NCBI GenBank assembly: GCA_018985225.1
Contig: JADGIF010000073.1
Coordinates: 1 to 23,373, forward strand
Direction: 5' to 3'
Origin: Amoeboradix gromovi
Lineage: Eukaryota > Sanchytriomycota > Sanchytriomycetes > Sanchytriales > Sanchytriaceae
Length of the DNA: 23,373 nt
A program made the position numbers and the translations under genes. The notes beneath the pieces were generated by a model that ran no database searches, was not told the origin of the DNA, and was given only the letters and a program-made list of their open reading frames with translations. Each line of letters starts with the position of its first letter. Position 1 is the first letter of the stretch. Shown piece after piece: positions 16,623 through 23,373 of the stretch.

Positions 16623-17540
16623 TATTCGTTTAGAAACAGCAAGAAGGACTTGTTTGTGTTGAACAGCTCAGAAATATCCTTTTTAGCCTTGAGAGCATAA
16701 TCAGATTCATCCGCTACTTAGTCGTGGCGATTGCAAAAATCTCCACTCGATACCTTTGGGATATCTGCTGTGAACCGATTCAAGGATCTAACGAAGTATT
16801 TCAAAATGCCTACAAATGGCGAGTCTTTTCCGCCCAATTTAAATTTACACTGAACGAAAAACAGAGTGGTGTCCTTTGAGTGCAATTCACGCTTTATCAA
16901 GATGTCAAATCAAGCTTTCCATTTTTCTGCAATCCGTTTCACTAGTACATATGACCGTTGAGGCAAAGATACAGGTAAAAGAGCGGCTGCACAAGTGCCT
17001 AAACGATTTGGCATGTTTTAGGTATCATGAACACACTGTTGAGTTTGGATATTTCACGCAAGATTTACAGCCAGCAGTGAATCGTGTTTACTACGCCCTG
17101 TATCATCAACCAGGATGGTTCTTGGGTTGTTCTTGACACTCGCCGACGTGGTTTCCAAAAGTTTAGGAACCCCGCGGCAGTGTGTGGCTGCAGCCAATAC
17201 ATTGTCAAAATCAAGTGCGGTGCGCCTGAGCAAGTCCAGACTGGATTCTCTTATCAGGTGCACCATTTAACAAGAGAGGCAAGAGTATGCTCGTGGTCAC
17301 TCTATCTGTCAAGCCAAAACAGGACATGGGCCCGAGGGCTGGCGCCGTTTGCACGCTCATCTATTGAAGACAGTAGGAAAGGCAAAGCTGGCCTAGAATC
17401 TAGGTTTTTATATTCATCGACGAGTAGAACAACACAATCGCTAGGCGACGCCAAACAGGCGCCCCATTCCTCTTCTATTCATTGACTGGGTCTGGGAAGA
17501 GGCAAGAGGGCTATGTTCTCAAACAGTTCGATAGCGAAAT
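16623..17540 (-). pseudogene. Crinkler/RHS-type P-loop NTPase-nuclease pseudogene
   Basis: Reading the minus strand gives, in order but in several frames, pieces of a STAND-like NTPase joined to a PD-(D/E)XK nuclease, the architecture of Crinkler (CRN) and trypanosomatid RHS effectors. Near 17418-17440 a Walker B-like VVLLVDEYKNL appears, followed by LLSSID. At about 17150-17200 VLAAATHCRGVPKLLE resembles the GGxPRxLE block. At about 16910-16930 the nuclease helix is split by an in-frame TGA, then FDILIKREL is followed by FFVQCKFK (a QxK catalytic motif). The frame ends at TAA 16623, which overlaps AATAAA. Damage includes at least two frameshifts (around 17300-17270) and in-frame stops at 17054, about 17021, 16910 and 16718. 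The P-loop end near 17540 is unclear. GC content is above its neighbours. Confidence 0.62.
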
Positions 17541-17650
17541 GAAGATAGAACTAGTAATACGAACTGGAGCGCTAATTAACGATTGATCTCTTTGGAAGAA
17601 AGGCGTACGCAAAAATCGGTCTTGCTTTCAGTTTCTGGTTGACCAAATCG

Positions 17651-17656
17651 TTTATT
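17651..17656 (-). terminator. AATAAA overlapping the stop of the 72-aa gene
   Basis: CAA TAA A on the minus strand, the same arrangement as KAR5 and the 67-aa gene. It supports this short frame being a real transcript. Confidence 0.55.
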
Positions 17657-17870
17657 GATGGTTGTCCTGTTTTCCTACAAGCTTTTTTATTGTGGAATCA
17701 AGCCATTTCCGCTTTTTCTCGATTGTGTCAGCAGTAGTATACGAGTTAGTAAATGTTGGCTCGCGTAGCAGTATAGTAGCAGCATAGGTTTCCACTTGCT
17801 CGGGTGTTAGGCTGTATACGTTGACTAGTCCCAACAACTGACTTGCAAGTGCGGTGTTGGTGGCGCTCAT
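17652..17870 (-). CDS. Small protein of unknown function, 72 aa
   Basis: From ATG 17870 it reads MSATNTALASQLLGLVNVYS at the start and IEKKRKWLDSTIKKLVGKQ near the end. It has no membrane helix, a helical profile and a basic C-terminal third. Family not recognised. The frame continues 11 codons upstream without an ATG. Supporting evidence is the CAATAAA at the stop, identical in form to the verified genes, and the tandem position 94 bp after the 67-aa gene, which also begins MSA. It could instead be the last exon of a longer gene with tiny introns. Confidence 0.5.
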   Translation of the reverse strand: MSATNTALASQLLGLVNVYSLTPEQVETYAATILLREPTFTNSYTTADTIEKKRKWLDSTIKKLVGKQDNHQ

Positions 17871-17963
17871 AGAGTAACAAGGGACTCGTAAAGTAAGAGG
17901 CACTTTAAGAGGACTTGAGATTTCAATCAGGGCAAATGATTCGTTATTAAGTTATGAAGTGAG

Positions 17964-17969
17964 TTTATT
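17964..17969 (-). terminator. AATAAA overlapping the stop of the 67-aa gene
   Basis: GAA CAA TAA A on the minus strand. Confidence 0.55.
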
Positions 17970-18168
17970 GTTCCTTCTTCAAGATATCTATCAACTTGTC
18001 TCTCATTTCTTCTTCGTTAATTCTACCTTTTAATGGTGTCTTATCCAAGTACTCTTTGACCTTTTCGATCGGCATTGCCCGTACTAGTGACTCTACACCT
18101 TGATGCCCCAATCCAGACTGCTGCGTAAATATTGATGATTTCAGGTCTCTAAAGTCTTCTGCGCTCAT
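17965..18168 (-). CDS. Small acidic-basic helical protein of unknown function, 67 aa
   Basis: Begins MSAEDFRDLKSSIFTQQ at ATG 18168 and ends with the charged helix INEEEMRDKLIDILKKEQ. It has no signal peptide, membrane segment or cysteines. The protein looks well folded and helical, but I do not recognise the family. The stop codon lies inside AATAAA, as in KAR5 and the PAN gene, which argues against a chance frame. A candidate repeat element (18228) starts 60 bp upstream of the ATG. Confidence 0.55.
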   Translation of the reverse strand: MSAEDFRDLKSSIFTQQSGLGHQGVESLVRAMPIEKVKEYLDKTPLKGRINEEEMRDKLIDILKKEQ

Positions 18169-18227
18169 CAACCTTGGCTGATGTGTATGCTACTTATGCA
18201 AGACTCTAAAATATAGAAGTGCACATT

Positions 18228-18759
18228 TGGGACGCACACTACAAAACTGGAGAAGCTCAGAGCAGATGCCTGAAAAACCAGTTCTGGCAAAGTAGAGTAT
18301 CCCAGTTTATCATCTGCGTATTATGCGGCAACGCACTGCTACTGATTGCTCTTTCCAGTCATCTCTTTCGCCTTTGTAGGCAGATTAAGTGGTGGCGCCA
18401 GTGCTGCCACATCTAGCGTGGATTGGTCTCCTGCAATAGATACTGCGATGGCCCGTCTGCTACACCAACAACTGCTGTCACCATAGTAAATTACTTTTTT
18501 ATCCAGTTCGCCATGGTGCTGTTCTGCATTCGCAGCCTGTATCCTACCCAACACAGGTCTATACACCAGACCTGCCGTCCTTGAGCTCGCTAGTGCTGCC
18601 GATAATTTTAGCCGCGGTGCAGTAGTCTGGGAAGGCTGGCATCACATACTTTTCTTACCTTTTTTCTGGGGTTTGAACTTCTAATAGCTCAGCATCTCTT
18701 TGTCTTTTTGTCCTCTGCTTTATCCGCCATCTGGTCTTTATTTTACAGAACATGTCCCA
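18228..18759 (+). mobile_element. Candidate diverged TGGGAC element upstream of the importin gene
   Basis: Starts TGGGACGCACACTACAAAAC followed by TGGAG, resembling the TGGGAC...AAAACTGGA head of copies 1-3. It ends CTTTATTTTACAGAACATGTCCCA (terminal GTCCCA, as in the family). ATT flanks both ends, a possible 3-bp target duplication. The interior is GC-richer than the surroundings and has many chance frames. Caution: similarity between 18698-18775 and 5061-5142 continues about 16 nt past the GTCCCA end, so this terminus may be misplaced. A stretch at about 18430-18495 resembles 23210-23285. Confidence 0.38.
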
Positions 18760-18779
18760 ATTGTCTCCTTGAATCTTGA

Positions 18780-21429
18780 ATGGATCCCTTTCAATTATTA
18801 AATGTACTTTATGGTCCTGCCTCATCTCAAGACGAAAGAAAAAATGCAGAAAATCAATTGCTTAATTTATTGAAATCTCCTCAAGGTCTATTATTTATAC
18901 CTCAGCTGTTAAATGGCGATTCAAATGCTCAATTTTTCGCTATGATGACAGTTCAAGTTCATTTGGTAACCACTGATTACAGACCTACCTTGGATGAACT
19001 TTTTAATATCTATACTGTTGTAAAATCATCGCCACTATATGTGGTCCACAAATTCGCTTTAGCATTGGCTACATTAGGATTAAAATCTAATCCCGATAAT
19101 TTTATAGAAACTGTTTATAACAAGACACAATCAGCAGTGCTGGCCTTGTTTACGGCCACTGATGTTGTTAACGAAAGCGATAAGATCTATCAAAATAGAT
19201 TTAAAAACCATTCAATCGTCTTTGCCAAGAATAATGCTACATTTGTAATACAATTAATTCAGCAGTGCCTTGCACATGACCAGTATATTGAAGAGGCAAC
19301 TTTATGCTTTACTACTTGGTTGGAACGCTTTGATGAGTCGCAAATTCAACTGATATATAACATTCTCCTTGATTTTATCAATAAAAATAAACTCATGGAT
19401 TCTGTCTGTGATTCTATTTGCGGTATTATAACTGCAATGAATAGATTCGAAAAAAGTATCTGCGACTCCTTACTTCCCTGCATTTGTAATGAAAAGGTAA
19501 TTTTGTTGGTAGATAATCAATCCGAGTCTATACATTTTTACCTCAAGTTGATTATTGGGATTGGAGAAGACATGACTGATTACCTAGTAAAGAATGTGTT
19601 CAAGGAACATGTACAATTTTATTTCCAAATTTTGTTAAAGATTACCAACACAACCGGGGTTTATGCAATTGATGAGGATATTAGCGAAGAACCACTTTTC
19701 ATATGGACTTATGTACAAGAGGCTGTTACCGAACCAACCAGTCACTTATGCAAGCTGATAGCTATTGATATGCCTAACTACGATCCTAGCAGATTTGAAA
19801 TTCCAACTCCTATTTACAGTAAGTTTGAAGAGATATACCAGGCCCTATTACCCATATTATTGCGCAAGATGTCTGTGGATCCGTTGCTGTTCAGAAGCCA
19901 ACCAAAAGATATCATAAATACATTTGCAGTTTATAGAAGCTCGTTATGTGATGCAGTTCAAGACTGCTATAAGATAACTCCAAGTTTTACAATAAATTAC
20001 TTGCTGCAGCTATTGAAAAACATGATAATGATTCCAACTAGCAAGGAACAAGATCTTGAGAGCATTTTAAGGTCATTGTCGTTTCTTAGTGAGCTTGCTG
20101 AGGATGACGCGTCTGTGTATAGGATATTCGACCCTCTTTTACTTAATCAGTCTATGCATCTGGCTCAGCAGAACACTTGGATTCCTGTCCATGCACAATA
20201 TTTAAACTGTATAAAGCAATTTTCTACCTGGTTTGAAAAGAACTCTTCGCATGACCCATCTCTTGTTATTGAATATGTTATGACTTTAATGCAGAATAGT
20301 AGGCTTCAATCAAGCGCCATAAATGCTATTAAGGGACTATGCAATTCATTACCTAGTCATATGATTGCCTACTCAGGACCGCTACTGAACAACCTGGCTT
20401 TGTTCAATGTTGACATAAAAATAGGTATATTGCAAGCTTTGAGTAGTACCACTGATGCACTGGCAATTAATGAGAAGCTTAGCGCGTTGACCCTGTTGAT
20501 GAAACATGTCAATGATGGTTTAACACAGCAGCAATCACCTGAAATAATGATGAAATGGATTAGTTGCTTTGAAGTGATTGCTCATAATTACCCACTACCA
20601 TCAGAAATATCAAATGAAAGTGCATTATACCCATTTCTATTAAATGTTGATAGATGCTTACTAACTACCATGATGTGCGTTAGTTTACACGCTACAAATA
20701 TAGAGCTTTCAGTGAAATTCGCAAAGATAGTGGGGTTTACTTGTCCGTTGCTTCAACCAAGGCCCGATCTGGAAATTAAATCAATGAACGAACTTAGTCA
20801 ATTTCTATCTCAATGGTGGAGTGTAGCGCCTTGCAGTGAGTGTTTGGACTCATTCCATACACTCATTAAGGCTTCAGATATTAGAACTGACGTTTCGTTA
20901 AAGAAAGTAGCAATGACAAAGCTTGTTGACGTGCTGCTAGATTCCAGCAAATTCAGTACTTTAAATTAATATAGACGATCCAGATATAGTATGCAGCAGT
21001 TTGGACTCTTTCGTACTTATATTCAAACACATGGATACGATAGAACTAGACCCACTAAAGGTTGAGCAAATTAGAAATAATTTTTCATTGATAGTACTAA
21101 ATGGATTAAAATCAGACTACAGGAATGTTTGCTCTGCATCATTAGCTTGCATAATTATGGTGCAATCAAGTCCCAACCTTTTAATACAACAAAGTTTGAA
21201 CACCACAGTCATACTTCAAACTTTATTTGAATCTATAAAAACATCATTACCACTGGACAAGTACCTGATTGGAAAAGCATGTCAGTACATTCAATTGGTG
21301 CTAAGGCAGAACCCTGATCCATATTTAAGCTCGATACCGAAGGATTTAAATTTAGCAAGTTTAGATGTAAAATCAATTAGACACGCAATATTAGAGTGGA
21401 GTGGTAGAAACATGTTTGATTCGCAGTAG
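18780..21429 (+). CDS. Importin-beta family receptor (IPO13/TNPO3/Kap122 type), two exons
   Basis: Nuclear transport receptor built of HEAT repeats. Exons 18780-20955 and 20975-21429 give 876 aa, within the 900-1000 aa range of this subfamily. The N-terminus (DERKNAENQLLNLLKSPQG, residues about 18-36) is the importin-beta N-terminal repeat, where helical packing binds RanGTP. The family-specific central block includes EPLFIWTYVQEAV and the YRSSLCDAVQDCYKI stretch, which parallel FWY..Q and YR...SD.....YE.L in importin-13 and transportin-3. The rest is all-helical to the C-terminus. I cannot separate Kap122/IPO13 from Mtr10/TNPO3 by eye. Splicing of a 19-nt intron is needed to join exon 1 to NDPDIVCSSLDSFVLIFKH. 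AATAAA lies 13 nt past the TAG. Confidence 0.85.
20956..20974 (+). other. 19-nt spliceosomal intron in the importin gene
   Basis: GTACTTTAAATTAATATAG. Unspliced, the frame stops inside it (TAA). Removal yields SKFNDPDIVC and continues 150 codons to the natural end. The last ten bases, ATTAATATAG, are identical to those of the CHO2 intron. Confidence 0.87.
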
Positions 21430-21442
21430 ATAATCTGATGCC

Positions 21443-21463
21443 AATAAATGAAAGTAATTTATT
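21443..21463. terminator. Facing AATAAA signals of the importin and LRR genes
   Basis: AATAAA on plus at 21443-21448 (importin) and on minus at 21458-21463 (LRR gene) face each other inside a 38-bp gap between the convergent stop codons. Each cleavage site must fall near or inside the opposite gene. Confidence 0.55.
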
Positions 21464-21467
21464 GTGT

Positions 21468-22889
21468 TTAAACAGAATTTACTTGTTGCTTACTTCTAAT
21501 AATGCTCGATATCTGTCTGCGAGTGTCATTCCAGTTTCCTAGCCTTGTCAAGATAGAGATCTTGTTTACAATTGTGCTCGCAATCATAGTGTTTATTACT
21601 AATCTTATAACCATACCAATTACATAACCAGAATCGTAAGCGAATAGGAAGGTATTTGATTCATAAACGTTTGGTAGATAGGTCATGTGGTTTACACTGT
21701 CCGTGTCTGATATAGTCTGCACTTGGATTCCGGTCATCAATTTCTTAATTGTCGAACTTTGGGAGGAAACATTATATCTGGTTGATGGCTTGGAAGCTAG
21801 CAATGTTTTGGAAACTAACAATGTTTTGGAAACTAACAACGATTTTGAGGATTGAGAGATACTTTGAGTTTTTTGTTGAACTGTAGCTAAATCGATGAAC
21901 GCATTACCTAGTGTAGATAATGGTATTCCTGACAAAGTATCTCCGAGAAAATCTGTTGATAGTTGGACATTAGTAACCGCCGTTAGCGGAACTACATTTG
22001 GGTCATATAATCCCACTTTAAGACACATGAACAATTCGGATATCTTAAGATTGTTAAGGAGAGGGTTGTATGATAGATCGCAGCCCAGCAACTTTGAGGT
22101 GTCGGTTATAGTCACATCAGTTATGTAATTGTAGTTGATATAGAGATTGTCTGGTTGGTTTAGCGTAAGATTTCCAGTAAACCTGTTGCTTGGACCACTT
22201 GTACTTCCTAGAAACAAGCTCTTCAAGGATGCGGGAAAATCAGGAAGATCTCCCGAGAGGTCGTTTCCACCTATATACAAACTTTTGAGAGATTGTGGCA
22301 GAGGATTAGGAAGACTTCCTTCTATTTTATTCCAACCCAGATTTAAATTTATCAATGTAAAAGGTAAATTCTGTGGCATAGTGCCCTCAAGGTCATTATA
22401 TTGAAGCAGCATGTTTGTCATGGAAGTGTAGCTAGACCAATCAGGAATGGTACCGTTGAATTCATTTGTATGTAAAACAACAGATTTTATAGTGTATGGT
22501 AGAACTATTGGTATTCCTCCTGTCAGCTTGTTTTCGCTCACGTCAATCTTATTTAGCTTAACGGGTAAATTGGCCCCGTAAATGGTACCATTTAACCCTA
22601 GACCACTCCAGTCAATGATGGTGACAAAGTTGTTGGCACAGGTTATTCCGGTGCTGTTACAGCAATTGAGAGATACGTCGGACATCAGTGTCGGATTACT
22701 GACGTCAAGTTTTACTTTGTATGCCAGGCTAACAACAGCAGTGCAGTCAGGACTTGTCGTAACTGCATTTGACAACATTGCGAGCAACATAAGAACTATA
22801 AGATACAAAGAGAGATACTTATTTATATAGATTTCTCTTGCATCTAATTGGAAGGTAATATTAGCCTTGTGATTGGAGCCAGTAGCCAT
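21468..22889 (-). CDS. Leucine-rich-repeat membrane protein (plant-type LRR)
   Basis: Surface or secreted-pathway protein of 473 aa, function unknown. Residues 25-42 are a hydrophobic signal or anchor after a long 24-residue hydrophilic start. A Cys-containing cap follows (Cys 49, 76, 77, 84; NCCNSTGITC). About eight LRRs of the plant-specific type cover about 90-280, for example KIDVSENKLTGGIP, SVVLHTNEFNGTIP, NLNLGWNKIEGSLP and SLYIGGNDLSGDLP. A Ser-rich linker with a perfect short repeat lies at 351-367. A second membrane helix is at 421-444 and a basic cytoplasmic tail follows. Such cap-plus-LRR proteins occur in zoosporic fungi and many protists. There is no kinase domain. ATG 22889 is the first in frame. 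AATAAA lies 4 nt past the stop. Confidence 0.8.
   Translation of the reverse strand: MATGSNHKANITFQLDAREIYINKYLSLYLIVLMLLAMLSNAVTTSPDCTAVVSLAYKVKLDVSNPTLMSDVSLNCCNSTGITCANNFVTIIDWSGLGLNGTIYGANLPVKLNKIDVSENKLTGGIPIVLPYTIKSVVLHTNEFNGTIPDWSSYTSMTNMLLQYNDLEGTMPQNLPFTLINLNLGWNKIEGSLPNPLPQSLKSLYIGGNDLSGDLPDFPASLKSLFLGSTSGPSNRFTGNLTLNQPDNLYINYNYITDVTITDTSKLLGCDLSYNPLLNNLKISELFMCLKVGLYDPNVVPLTAVTNVQLSTDFLGDTLSGIPLSTLGNAFIDLATVQQKTQSISQSSKSLLVSKTLLVSKTLLASKPSTRYNVSSQSSTIKKLMTGIQVQTISDTDSVNHMTYLPNVYESNTFLFAYDSGYVIGMVIRLVINTMIASTIVNKISILTRLGNWNDTRRQISSIIRSKQQVNSV
21789..21839 (-). repeat. Short in-frame tandem repeat in the LRR gene
   Basis: An 18-bp unit coding LLVSKT occurs twice and then as a degenerate LLASKP. 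Length is a multiple of three, so copy-number change would keep the frame. It sits in the Ser-rich stalk between LRRs and the second membrane helix. Confidence 0.8.
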
Positions 22890-23195
22890 GCATGGATGAA
22901 CTTAAATAGAATATCGGAAAAGAATTATGGGTAGAAACTACTTTCCAAAACTTTTCCTAATTTGGTGCAAACATTCCTGTCTTTATGGTACAAAGTCCAC
23001 AGAAAGTATGCACCTTCAAAATAACAAATATAGTCAAAGAGCAAATGTCCAATGTTTATCACCTATACTCTAGGCTACGGCCCGTCATTACCATTCGTCT
23101 TTGCTTGCTAGTTAGGTCATTCACTCCAATGTGGGGTCGAGCAATCTTTAAACGTTCTAGGCGCAGGATAAGTTAAAGCATAGTTTCTCTACGAA
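22890..23195. other. Upstream region of the LRR gene
   Basis: Likely contains the LRR promoter. A plus-strand frame at 22985-23176 (about 63 codons) has no family resemblance and no hexamer at its stop, so I do not call it. Confidence 0.35.
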
Positions 23196-23359
23196 ATGCA
23201 TCGCGCAGCCTCTTTTTGGATACTCTGCGGCTCCTGTGTTGTGCTTATTACTGCCATTACCACAGTAAAATATTTTCTATCACTCTCTCACTACTTTTGT
23301 ATTTTATGATTCTAGTCAAAAGGTTTCTAACGTACAAGCTCTATGTGAAAGACCATTAA
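23196..23359 (+). CDS. Possible small membrane protein with a 17-nt intron (speculative)
   Basis: ATG 23196 opens a hydrophobic stretch (ASFWILCGSCVVLITAITTV, residues 5-24) and stops at TGA 23307. Removing GTATTTTATGATTCTAG (23299-23315, 17 nt) would extend it to a 48-aa protein ending YKLYVKDH. The intron lacks the ATTAATATAG end of the two firm introns, and no AATAAA follows, so this is only a candidate. Part of it resembles 18430-18495, so it may be repeat sequence. Confidence 0.22.
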
Positions 23360-23373
23360 TTTTGAGTGCTCCG

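Noticed and set aside
16951-17136. Plus-strand frame starting MTVEAKIQVKERL
   Set aside because: Antisense to the same pseudogene, with no family resemblance and no polyadenylation hexamer at its stop.
17084-17485. Plus-strand open frame of 133 codons
   Set aside because: It lies antisense to the Crinkler-type pseudogene, where GC content is higher and several frames are open by chance. The minus strand carries recognisable motifs and the plus strand does not.
18339-18566. Minus-strand frame of 75 codons
   Set aside because: Starts with GTG and lies inside the GC-rich candidate element, where all frames are partly open. No recognisable family.
22985-23176. Plus-strand frame of 63 codons upstream of the LRR gene
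   Set aside because: No family resemblance, no hexamer at the stop, and it lies where the LRR promoter should be.
1-23373. tRNA, rRNA, CRISPR array or bacterial operon signals
   Set aside because: I looked for A/B-box tRNA patterns, regularly spaced repeats and ribosome binding sites and found none. Introns and gene families are fungal.

Overview
The window is nuclear DNA of a fungus. CHO2-type phosphatidylethanolamine methyltransferase, a Kar5/Tht1-type karyogamy protein, a PPPDE-thioredoxin-PUL protein, dynamitin, twinfilin, TFIIF-beta and an importin-beta-family receptor are eukaryotic genes, and the two-domain Cho2 is fungal. Composition is AT-rich and the standard genetic code fits. Fanzor-type relics, a Crinkler/RHS-type NTPase-nuclease pseudogene and a plant-type LRR surface protein together suggest an early-diverging (for example chytrid-like or zygomycete-grade) fungus. 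No species can be named from this sequence.

Layout. 1-950: TFIIF-beta (-). 1046-2520: repeat graveyard with Fanzor relics around a terminal-inverted-repeat element. 2822-4363: PPPDE-thioredoxin-PUL protein (-). 5165-6863: PAN/apple-like membrane protein and twinfilin (+). 7032-7921: TIR element plus a relic tail. 8142-9071: unknown membrane protein (-). 9108-9550: best Fanzor relic. 9690-11705: Kar5-like protein and a small membrane protein (-). 11907-12403: TIR element whose last base is the A of the CHO2 start codon. 12403-14954: CHO2 (+). 14960-16344: NFU1 (-) and dynamitin (+), divergent. 16623-17540: Crinkler/RHS-type pseudogene (-). 17652-18168: two small genes (-). 18228-18759: candidate diverged TIR element. 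18780-21429: importin (+). 21468-22889: LRR membrane protein (-).

The most striking features concern gene architecture. CHO2 and the importin gene are each broken by a GT-AG intron of only 20 and 19 nt, and both introns end in the same ten bases, ATTAATATAG. In 8 of 14 intact genes the AATAAA polyadenylation hexamer overlaps or abuts the stop codon, and in 4 more it lies within 16 nt. Gene islands are very tight: 5 nt between the CHO2 and NFU1 stop codons, 26 nt between the NFU1 and dynamitin start codons, and 27 nt between the 149-aa gene and KAR5. These islands alternate with repeat-rich spacers, so the genome combines extreme compaction with mobile-element relics.

The genes do not form one pathway. 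They cover transcription initiation, Ub/SUMO-type proteolysis, actin and dynein cytoskeleton, phospholipid synthesis, Fe-S assembly, nuclear import, nuclear fusion and cell-surface functions.
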